Positions 10,901 through 17,609 of a DNA stretch of 64,000 nucleotides are shown here, one piece after another; the stretch's first letter is position 1; every line of letters starts with the position of its first letter. A program made the position numbers and the translations under genes. Source of the DNA: an uncultured Parabacteroides sp. (GTDB lineage: Bacteria; Bacteroidota; Bacteroidia; Bacteroidales; Tannerellaceae); NCBI RefSeq assembly GCF_902493135.1, contig NZ_CABUOD010000003.1, forward strand, positions 62,001 to 126,000, read 5' to 3'. Under the pieces are notes generated by a model that saw only the letters and a program-made list of their open reading frames with translations, was not told where the DNA came from and searched no databases.

Positions 10901-10971
10901 ATGCGGACAATATGTACACCAGCTATCCGACCAACCGTTCTTATATGTTTGGTTTAAATGTAACATTCTAA
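7912..10971 (+). CDS. SusC-like TonB-dependent outer-membrane transporter
   Basis: 1019 residues. A signal peptide ending around 'QVYAQ' is followed by a carboxypeptidase-regulatory-like domain ('VSGTVIAEADKFPIIGANIVVKG'), then the conserved 'DDVVVIGYGSQRKSDLTGG' plug entry and a long beta-barrel. It imports oligosaccharides across the outer membrane together with the SusD lipoprotein, which starts 12 bases downstream. An alternative start lies three codons in (MNRQ). No N-terminal STN domain is present, so signalling is expected through the HTCS rather than an anti-sigma factor. Confidence 0.95.
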   Translation: MKGMNRQLRGNLPPNEKANGKNRFLSLLLLFMAFISVQVYAQDVKVSGTVIAEADKFPIIGANIVVKGTTIGTVTDIDGNFSLDVPQNSTIAVSYIGCETQEIKITGAKTLNIVLKDNAIGLDDVVVIGYGSQRKSDLTGGIVAVNAEKLQQVTTNNLLDKLAGQVPGLKITAEEANPGKDQKIRVRGENSLSANNEPLIVLDGIPYSGSLGDIDPDIIEDLTVLKDASSAAIYGSRGSNGVILIQTKKGKVGAPTVSYKGQVGIQQAQKRLNPMKGDEYIRYRQDYYAQKYGYVDNELNPMNILNANERIMYERGQQTDWQDIIFRNAFTMDHQASISGGTETTKYMASLSNLRQDGILKNTGINRTNISVNVTQNLGSWLTIGIGTQYIQKKIDDNGPNLESALHQSPYGMDTDEEGNMEYFPMNETLFMHPMKDIKAISDKIHRNLFISSFAEIKLPLDGLSFRTNLGYNYRSKNEGSYYGRDTYSGKTTDGSASVFNYHYQDYTWENMLKYNKTFGKHKFDVTALYSVQETQKKEASISGEGFVNDDSHYHNMNAAEKNQKQSSTIVETSTMSYMFRLNYGYDNRYLLTLTGRSDGYSAFGANNKFAFFPSVAAAWNLSSEKFMESAVENGLDMLKLRLSYGSNGNQAIDPYQTLDRLSLTKYLWSDGGTPVNGTFLGATGVGNPNLRWETTNTFNLGVDFSFFNSRLSGSIDVYVANTKDLLMKRQVPIMNGFNSIWDNIGKTRNKGVEIALNSLNIETKDFTWNTNVNFSLNRDKIIELRGDGKDDITNKWFIGEPLRVYYDYNVVSTWQESDPRWNAEQKKFLNADGKEIQAGAKPGSAMLEDVDGNGVINSADKKVIGSKLPSFLLSMGNTFRYKDFTFSFLLDGVFGMTKERKDLNLERWDMNYCYLSGYEYWTPERPTNEMTSLVYSPFDKHTWYKKVSYVQVKNVTLGYNIKKEWLKTIGIAGANVNASINNLCSFSNVSNTTNLDADNMYTSYPTNRSYMFGLNVTF

Positions 10972-10983
10972 AAACAACCGAAA

Positions 10984-12603
10984 ATGAAGAAAATATTATC
11001 CATATTATACGCATCCACATTGATGCTCAGCAGTTGCGACGGTTTCTTGGATGAGGAACTCAAGAACGCAATGGCTCCAGACAACACCTATACAAGTACA
11101 CATGGTTTTGAAGTTGGTGTAACCGGCTTGTACGAATTTGCCCGTTCCGAATGGACCTGTTGGGGTGACAGTAACGATCCCTCTTTCGCACATGGAGGTG
11201 CCACGCCGTATGAAGTGCTCCAGATCGGTATGGACATCGCCAACACCGGCCACAACGACGGTGCTTTGCAGAATTTCGACAACCTGTCCTACACGCCCTC
11301 TTCCCCATTTATCAAATCGTTCTGGGATTTCGGTTACCGATTGGCAGCCAACGCCAACCAGATTCTGACCTATTCGGAAAACGAAAACGTCAAATGGGAT
11401 CATGCAACCGATAAAATCGGATACCAAGCTGAAGCCCGCTTCTTCCGTGCATACGCTTACTACTACTTGGTTTATCTGTATGGCGATGTGCCCTATACGG
11501 ACAAAATCGAATATGATTTCCGCACAGACTTCACACGCACACCGAAGGCTGAAGTAATCAACAAAATGTTGGAAGATCTCGAATTTGCATCTGCCAACCT
11601 GCCGGAAGATCCTGACAAAGTAGAACCGGGTCGTTTAACCAAATGGGCAGCCGAACACCTGATGGCCGATATTTGCCTGTTAGGCAACAAGCCGGCCGAA
11701 GCTGAAAAGCATGCTTTGAATGTCATCAACTCCGGTTATTTCCAACTGATGACTCAACGTTTCGGCAAACACCTGGATCAGCCGGGCGACGTGTTCTCGG
11801 ATATGTTCAAGGAAAACAACCAGAACCGTACCTCCGGCAACAAGGAAAGCATCTGGGTCATGCAGCTTGAATACAATACAATCGGTGGTGGTTTCGAATC
11901 AGAAGACTGGCGTATACGTGTCTGGACACCGAAATACTGGCAGATCGACGGTTTCGTGATCGCTGACTCTTTGGGTGGCCGTGGTTTGGCACAACTGATG
12001 CCGTTGCCTTGGTGGATCACAAGCGAAAATTTCTTTGATGAAAGCGATATCCGTAACTCTGAATACAACATCAAACGCCACTGGTATTGCAACGACGCTT
12101 CAAGCGAAAAGTATGGCGAATATACACCAGTCACTGAATCGTTATGGAAAGCAGGCCGTCTAAGCCCGGCTATCACAAAGTTTTTCTACGGTGTACAGGA
12201 CAAAGGCGGTTCCGAAGGTTTCGGCGGTAGCATGAAAGACCGTATGAAATTCCGCCTGGCCGATACTTATCTGCTGTTGGCGGAAGCCCGCATAGCGCAA
12301 AACAATATGCAAGGAGCGGCAGAGGCATTCAACGTTGTTCGTGCCCGTGCAAACGCTAAACCGGTAACAGCTGCTCAGATCAACGTTGACTTCCTGCTGG
12401 ACGAACGTATCCGCGAAATGATCGGCGAAGAATGCCGCCGCTTCACGTTGAGCCGTTTTCCGGAAAAATTCATGGAACGCACGTTAAAATACAATGACCG
12501 TGCCTCCATGGAACAGAAGCACCTCTTATGGCCGATCCCGCAGAACGTGATCGACTCAAACTCCAGTGCAGAACTTCCTCAGAATCCGGGTTGGGACAAG
12601 TAA
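10984..12603 (+). CDS. SusD-like surface glycan-binding lipoprotein
   Basis: 539 residues with a lipoprotein signal; the lipobox LSSC puts the lipidated Cys at residue 18, followed by 'DGFLDEEL'. RagB/SusD features include 'YQAEARFFRAYAYYYLVYLYGDVPY', 'RLTKWAAEHLMADICLL' and the C-terminal 'LDERIREMIGEECRR..LSRFPEK', 'LLWPIPQNVID' and 'QNPGW'. It forms the lid of the SusC transporter. It is in one operon with SusC (12-base gap), closed by a strong terminator. Confidence 0.95.
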   Translation: MKKILSILYASTLMLSSCDGFLDEELKNAMAPDNTYTSTHGFEVGVTGLYEFARSEWTCWGDSNDPSFAHGGATPYEVLQIGMDIANTGHNDGALQNFDNLSYTPSSPFIKSFWDFGYRLAANANQILTYSENENVKWDHATDKIGYQAEARFFRAYAYYYLVYLYGDVPYTDKIEYDFRTDFTRTPKAEVINKMLEDLEFASANLPEDPDKVEPGRLTKWAAEHLMADICLLGNKPAEAEKHALNVINSGYFQLMTQRFGKHLDQPGDVFSDMFKENNQNRTSGNKESIWVMQLEYNTIGGGFESEDWRIRVWTPKYWQIDGFVIADSLGGRGLAQLMPLPWWITSENFFDESDIRNSEYNIKRHWYCNDASSEKYGEYTPVTESLWKAGRLSPAITKFFYGVQDKGGSEGFGGSMKDRMKFRLADTYLLLAEARIAQNNMQGAAEAFNVVRARANAKPVTAAQINVDFLLDERIREMIGEECRRFTLSRFPEKFMERTLKYNDRASMEQKHLLWPIPQNVIDSNSSAELPQNPGWDK

Positions 12604-12625
12604 CCGACATAGCAGATTCATAAGC

Positions 12626-12669
12626 AAAGAGCTGTTCTTACGTCTTCACGCGGAACAGCTCTTTTTCTT
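12626..12669 (+). terminator. Terminator of the SusCD operon
   Basis: A perfect 12-bp stem (AAAGAGCTGTTC at 12626-12637 with its complement at 12653-12664) is followed by a T-rich run. Confidence 0.9.
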
Positions 12670-12727
12670 TGGTACATTTTTTAATCATTTTGAGATGATA
12701 TTATTATATCCTGAGCCTTATCTTTCC

Positions 12728-12735
12728 TATTTTTG
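12728..12735 (+). promoter_or_regulatory. Candidate -7 box for the GH105 gene
   Basis: TATTTTTG matches TAnnTTTG and lies 31 bases before the chosen ATG at 12767. It sits downstream of the SusCD terminator, so the hydrolase probably has its own promoter. Confidence 0.45.
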
Positions 12736-12766
12736 GTGCAGAATTAAAAGAAACAGAGCGAATATC

Positions 12767-13939
12767 ATGAAAACAACAATCAAGCACATCTGTACAGGCC
12801 TCTCACTTTGCGCCTGTACCTGTTTAGTGAACAATCTGCCGGCACAGGCCGAAACGACAAATAACACCGCCGCCAACACTGTTGCCAGCAACAACTGGGA
12901 CCGGCAAAGCGTCATGGACGTTGCCCGACGGGTGGCGGACTGGCAGATCAAGGATTATCCCGAAAACAAATATGCCAAGAGCGAACCGCGCGGATGGATC
13001 GCCGGAGCGCTCTACATGGGAATGTTCGATTGGGCGGAACTGAGCGGAGACAACACCTATTATGACTGGCTCCGGAAAATCTTCAACCGCCAGAGCTGGC
13101 AGGTTGCCAACCGCATGTATCATGCCGACGACGTTTGCATCGCACAAACCTACATCGATTTCTATAACAAGGAAAAGAACGAGAACATGCTGAAACCGAC
13201 CATCGCCCGCGTCGACTGGGTTTTGAACAATCCTTCCAACGGAAGCATGGACCTCGATTACAGCAAAGGCAGCACGATCGAACGCTGGACCTGGTGCGAC
13301 GCCCTCTTCATGGCGCCCGGCGTCTACACGCGGCTCTACACGCTGACCGGCAATCGCAAATACATGTATTTTGCCGACGGCGAATTCCGTGCCACCTACC
13401 ATCACCTGTATGATAAAGACGAAGACCTCTTCTATCGCGACAGCCGCTACATCGGACAGAAAGAAGCCAACGGCAAGAAGGTATTCTGGGGACGCGGCAA
13501 CGGTTGGGTAATCGGCGGATTGGCGGAAATACTCAAGACGCTGCCGGCGGAAGATACCGAGTTCCGTCCTTTCTATCTCGAACTTTACAAGAAGATGTCC
13601 GAGCGCCTCGCCGGACTGCAAGGAAAAGACGGTTACTGGCATGCCAGCCTGCTGGACCCGGACAGCTATCCGTCGCCCGAAACGAGCGCGACCGGATTTA
13701 TCGTTTACGGCCTGGCATACGGAATCAACCAGGGGTATCTGCCCGCAGACAAATACCTGCCAGTCGTAAAAAAAGGATGGGAAGCACTGACCCGCGCCGT
13801 TGAAACGAACGGGAAATTAGGGTGGGTCCAGCCGGTTGGCGCCGATCCGAAAAAGGTGACACGCGACATGACCGAGCTCTACGGCACGGGGGCATTCCTG
13901 ATGGCAGCATCGGAAATTTACAAATTAGCAGACAAATAA
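12767..13939 (+). CDS. GH105/GH88-family unsaturated rhamnogalacturonyl hydrolase
   Basis: 390 residues from the ATG at 12767. The frame is open back to 12566, but that would overlap SusD and lacks a signal peptide, whereas this start gives one (MKTTIKHICTGLSLCACTCLV..PAQA). The alpha/alpha six-barrel is recognised by 'WQVANRMYHADDVCIAQTYIDFY', 'RWTWCDALFMAPGVYTRL', 'DSRYIGQKEANGKKVFWGRGNGWV' and 'ETSATGFIVYGLAYGINQGYL'. The Asp in 'HADD' and the one in 'WCDALF' are the expected catalytic/hydration residues. The family removes the unsaturated uronic acid that polysaccharide lyases leave on rhamnogalacturonan or related oligosaccharides. Confidence 0.88.
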   Translation: MKTTIKHICTGLSLCACTCLVNNLPAQAETTNNTAANTVASNNWDRQSVMDVARRVADWQIKDYPENKYAKSEPRGWIAGALYMGMFDWAELSGDNTYYDWLRKIFNRQSWQVANRMYHADDVCIAQTYIDFYNKEKNENMLKPTIARVDWVLNNPSNGSMDLDYSKGSTIERWTWCDALFMAPGVYTRLYTLTGNRKYMYFADGEFRATYHHLYDKDEDLFYRDSRYIGQKEANGKKVFWGRGNGWVIGGLAEILKTLPAEDTEFRPFYLELYKKMSERLAGLQGKDGYWHASLLDPDSYPSPETSATGFIVYGLAYGINQGYLPADKYLPVVKKGWEALTRAVETNGKLGWVQPVGADPKKVTRDMTELYGTGAFLMAASEIYKLADK

Positions 13940-13988
13940 GTCATAACAAGGCTCTTTTTTTCATAAAAGTACCCGCAAAAGCTCTTGA

Positions 13989-14023
13989 ACACCCGGGTAA
14001 ACCCACCTTTAACATCCGGGTGT
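13989..14023. repeat. Intergenic inverted repeat, copy 1
   Basis: ACACCCGGGT at 13989-13998 pairs with ACATCCGGGTGT at 14012-14023 with one mismatch. The same 12-mer occurs again in copy 2. No T-run follows, so it does not look like a simple terminator. Confidence 0.6.
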
Positions 14024-14034
14024 CGGGAAGATAA

Positions 14035-14069
14035 ACACCCGGATGTACAGAAAACAGACATCCGGGTGT
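14035..14069. repeat. Intergenic inverted repeat, copy 2 (perfect 12-bp stem)
   Basis: ACACCCGGATGT at 14035-14046 pairs perfectly with ACATCCGGGTGT at 14058-14069 around an 11-base loop. Together with copy 1 it gives four alternating copies of one motif, able to form two hairpins or one long one, in the 328-base gap before the HzsA-like gene. Confidence 0.7.
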
Positions 14070-14145
14070 TCAGTATCAAATCTCACTATCTTGTTGAAAA
14101 CAAGCGATATGTCTTGTATCTTTTTCTGCTATATTGGAAAAAGAG

Positions 14146-14241
14146 AGTGTGATAGTAGAGTGATAGATAAAAGTGGCATGTATCACACAGCAAGCAGTTG
14201 TATATAAACGGTTTATACGCAAAGTGTGATAGAGTGATAGA
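14146..14241. repeat. Direct repeat of AGTGTGATAG-AGTGATAGA upstream of the HzsA-like gene
   Basis: AGTGTGATAGTAGAGTGATAGA (split here as AGTGTGATAG + TAG + AGTGATAGA) at 14146-14167 recurs with a shorter spacer at 14223-14241, 27 bases before the ATG at 14268. Repeat spacing of about 77 bases could mark regulator sites; function unknown. Confidence 0.45.
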
Positions 14242-14267
14242 GGTTTTGAAAAAATAATAGTAATGAT

Positions 14268-17200
14268 ATGAAACATAAAGTTTGTTTACTCTTCGCGCTC
14301 CTCTCCCTGTCCTTATCCAGTATTTCCGCAGCGAACGGGCAGGATTCATTACGCCAAATTCAGCTAAATGATCTGGGAGTACAAATCCAATGGGTAAACC
14401 CCACTGCCATACGTGCCTGTCTGGATGACACAAAAGCGGCATTGGGAGAGAAAGCTCCCGCACTTTACGAAAAACTGTCCCGCCTGGAAACGCTTCTGCC
14501 CGGAGTGCAGCAGGCATTCTCCGGCAAGGTTTCCGGCAACGCGGTCGACAAAGTGATTGGCCAAGCCCAAGAAGTACTTGCGTTGAAGCGTGAGATCCTC
14601 CTGGCCAATCCGCTGCTGGATATGGACAAGATCATAGTGGCCCGTTACCGTTTGGGCGACAAAGCCCGTAAGGCGACGGGTCCGTCGATGGGTACTTCGA
14701 CGGCCAACTACAACTCGCTATTTTCCAACCCGCGCAAAGGCTACGATGCCGAGATCGACCTGCTCACAGGCTTACGCGGACAAATCGAAAGCAACCGGAT
14801 ATACAAGCCCGAAGCCGATGTCCCCGTTTCGGACATACAGCTCCACTGGGATGCCGATCGCCTCCTCTTCTCCTCGCTCGACGAAAACAGGAAGTGGCAG
14901 ATATACGAAATGAACATCGACGGAAGCGGGCTCCACCGGAAGATCACCGTCGACGAACCGGATCTGGAATTTTGCGACGCCAATTACCTGCCGGACGGTA
15001 AAGTGGTGGCGACGACCAACATCGGTTACAACGGCGTTCCTTGCGTGCATGGCGACGATGTGGTAGCCAACCTTGTCTCCTTTGACCCCGAGACGCGTGC
15101 CTTGCGCCGCCTCACCTTCGACCAGGACGGGAACTGGTCGCCGATCGTGATCCCGAACGGACGCATCATGTACACCCGTTGGGAATATACGGATCTGACA
15201 CACTATTTCTCCCGTATCGTGATGCACATGAACCCCGACGGGACGGAAAACAAAGCGCTCTACGGCAGCGGCTCCTATTTCCCGAACAGCACGTTCGACA
15301 TGAAACCGCTTTCCAAGCACAGCAGCCGCTTCATCGGCATTATCTCCGGCCACCACGGGACGGCACGTTCGGGACGGCTCGTCATCTTCGATCCTGCCAA
15401 AAGCCGGAAAGAGGAAAAAGGGATGATACAGGAACTGCCGTTCAAAGACCGTCCGATCGTCCCGGTCATCAAGGACGAACTGGTGGAAGGCGTCTGGCCT
15501 CAGTTCATGAAGCCGTTCCCGCTTAGCGAAAAGTATTTCCTGGTCGCCTGCAAACCGGCGAAGGAGGCACTTTGGGGAATTTACCTGGTCGACATTTTCG
15601 ATAACCTGACACTCATTGCCGAGCAGGAAGGAGAAGGCCTGACCGCTCCCATCCCGCTGGTAAAACGCGAAACGCCTCCCGTCATCCCTTCGAAGATCAA
15701 GCCGGACAGCAAAGAGGCAACGGTCTTCATCCAGGATATCTACGAAGGAGAAGGGACGCAGGGCGTTCCCCGCGGCACGATCAAGGCGCTCCGTATCTTC
15801 GCATACGAGTATGCCTATATCTTGGCGCCTTCCGACCACGATGCACAGGGAATACAGAGCGGATGGGACATCAAGCGCGTGCTTGGGACCGTCCCGGTCG
15901 AGGAAGACGGCTCCGCACTGTTCACCATTCCCGCCAACACGCCGGTATCCATCCAGCCGTTGGATAAAGACGGGGCAGCCATCCAGTGGATGCGCAGCTG
16001 GTTGACGGGGATGCCGGGCGAGATCGTCTCTTGCGTCGGTTGCCACGAGGATCAGAACAGCATACCGATTCCCAAACGCACGATTGCTTCGACCAAGCAG
16101 GCACGCCGGCTGGAAACACCGCAGGGAGGTGTCCGTCCGTTCACGTTCCGTCTGGAAGTGCAACCGGTGCTGGATCGTAACTGCGTGTCCTGCCACAACG
16201 GGAAAAATGCCGAACCGGATTTCCGCAAGGACCAGATGGTCACGTATAAAAGAGGTATATTGACGAAAATCAACAAGCAGTACGACCAGAGCTATCTGAA
16301 CCTGCATCCGTACGTGTACCGCCAGGGGCCGGAATCGGATATCTACGTCCTGAAGCCGGGCGAATTTCACGCCAGCAACAGCGAACTGATCCGCATCCTG
16401 CAAGCCGGACATCACAACGTGCAGATACCGAAAGAAGATATGCGCACGCTCTATACTTGGATCGACCTCAACGCCCCTTACTACGGGGCTTTTACCCAGA
16501 TCGACCTGAAACCCGAATCGCCGAAGGGCCAGGTGGAACGTCGTATGGAACTGGCCGAGAAATACAGCGGCGTACGGGTAGACTGGCAAAAAGAGATCGC
16601 CGACTATGCCGACTGGCTGAAAGAAAACAAGAAGGCAGACGGCATTACCGGGGCGACGACCGGCGAGACAGTCGAAATAAAAGAACCGGCCCGACCGCTC
16701 CGCCCGGTCAAAGCAAAGGGATTCCCCTTCGACACACAGACGGCGACAACCCGACAATCTGCCAAAGGCGAAACGACCCGCCGCCTCACCATCACTCCGG
16801 ATGTCCATATCGACCTGGTATGGATTCCTGCCGGCAGCTTTGTGATGGGCAACAACCGGACGCCCTCCGCTTCGCCTGCATTCAAGGCAAACGTGAAGGA
16901 AGGCTTCTGGATGAGCACGACCGAAATCACGAATGAACAGTTCCGCGCTCTTTTCCCGGAACACGACAGCCGGTACATCGGACAGACCTGGAAGGATCAT
17001 ACGACTCCCGGCTATGCGGCCAACCGGCCCGAACAGCCTGTCGTGCGCGTCAGCTGGGACGAAGCGAACGCTTTCTGCCAAAAACTCGGCAAGATGTCGG
17101 GCTGCGACGCCTCCCTTCCTACCGAGACACAATGGGAATGGGCGGCACGTGCAGGAAGTGCGGATGATTTCTGGTTCGGATCGATCAACAGCGACTTCGG

Positions 17201-17600
17201 CGTTTTCGAGAACTTGGCAGACAGTACGACTGTCGACCTGGCGGTAACGGGCGTAGATCCGAAACCGATGCGGGCAAACGATCCCATGCGCAAGTTCTGG
17301 GATTTCCTGCCGAAAGTACTGAACGTAAACGATCACCAACTGATCAGTTGCCCGGTCGCCTCCTACCGGCCCAATCCCTGGGGATTGTATGACATGAACG
17401 GAAACGTGGCGGAATGGACGGCATCCGATTACCTTCCTTACCCTTTAAAAGAAAAGGCGAACAAGGAAGTTGCCGAAAAGAAAGTCGTACGCGGCGGTTC
17501 CTGGCGCGAACGTCCTAAATACTCCACATCAGCCGTCCGCAAAGCCTTCCTGCCCTGGCAGCGGCCGATGAATGTGGGATTCAGGATCGTGGTCAGGTGA
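14268..17600 (+). CDS. HzsA-related / FGE-like fusion with two CxxCH motifs (exported)
   Basis: 1110 residues with a signal peptide (..LSSISAANG). The first 850 residues carry PD40/beta-propeller-like segments ('DIQLHWDADRLLFSSLDENRKWQIYEMNIDGSG') and match the hydrazine-synthase-alpha-related family by layout. They contain two c-type haem-binding motifs, C589-VG-C592-H593 and C639-VS-C642-H643. From about 853 a sulfatase-modifying-factor/FGE-like domain begins ('WIPAGSFVMGNN', 'MSTTEITNEQF', 'PVVRVSWDEANAFC', 'LPTETQWEWAARAG', 'GLYDMNGNVAEWT', 'VRGGSW', 'GFRIVV'). True hydrazine synthesis is not implied. A role in glycan breakdown is suggested only by the neighbouring PUL genes. FGE-like domains can also be non-enzymatic carbohydrate-binding folds. 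Confidence 0.75.
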   Translation: MKHKVCLLFALLSLSLSSISAANGQDSLRQIQLNDLGVQIQWVNPTAIRACLDDTKAALGEKAPALYEKLSRLETLLPGVQQAFSGKVSGNAVDKVIGQAQEVLALKREILLANPLLDMDKIIVARYRLGDKARKATGPSMGTSTANYNSLFSNPRKGYDAEIDLLTGLRGQIESNRIYKPEADVPVSDIQLHWDADRLLFSSLDENRKWQIYEMNIDGSGLHRKITVDEPDLEFCDANYLPDGKVVATTNIGYNGVPCVHGDDVVANLVSFDPETRALRRLTFDQDGNWSPIVIPNGRIMYTRWEYTDLTHYFSRIVMHMNPDGTENKALYGSGSYFPNSTFDMKPLSKHSSRFIGIISGHHGTARSGRLVIFDPAKSRKEEKGMIQELPFKDRPIVPVIKDELVEGVWPQFMKPFPLSEKYFLVACKPAKEALWGIYLVDIFDNLTLIAEQEGEGLTAPIPLVKRETPPVIPSKIKPDSKEATVFIQDIYEGEGTQGVPRGTIKALRIFAYEYAYILAPSDHDAQGIQSGWDIKRVLGTVPVEEDGSALFTIPANTPVSIQPLDKDGAAIQWMRSWLTGMPGEIVSCVGCHEDQNSIPIPKRTIASTKQARRLETPQGGVRPFTFRLEVQPVLDRNCVSCHNGKNAEPDFRKDQMVTYKRGILTKINKQYDQSYLNLHPYVYRQGPESDIYVLKPGEFHASNSELIRILQAGHHNVQIPKEDMRTLYTWIDLNAPYYGAFTQIDLKPESPKGQVERRMELAEKYSGVRVDWQKEIADYADWLKENKKADGITGATTGETVEIKEPARPLRPVKAKGFPFDTQTATTRQSAKGETTRRLTITPDVHIDLVWIPAGSFVMGNNRTPSASPAFKANVKEGFWMSTTEITNEQFRALFPEHDSRYIGQTWKDHTTPGYAANRPEQPVVRVSWDEANAFCQKLGKMSGCDASLPTETQWEWAARAGSADDFWFGSINSDFGVFENLADSTTVDLAVTGVDPKPMRANDPMRKFWDFLPKVLNVNDHQLISCPVASYRPNPWGLYDMNGNVAEWTASDYLPYPLKEKANKEVAEKKVVRGGSWRERPKYSTSAVRKAFLPWQRPMNVGFRIVVR

Positions 17601-17609
17601 AATCACCTT

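Noticed and set aside
12566..12766. Longer N-terminus for the GH105 gene
   Set aside because: It would overlap SusD and run through the terminator and promoter; the ATG at 12767 gives a proper signal peptide.
14772..17339. 855-codon open frame on the minus strand
   Set aside because: It is antisense to the HzsA-like gene; the plus strand encodes clear motifs, while this frame gives only Arg-, Val- and Phe-rich sequence without domains.
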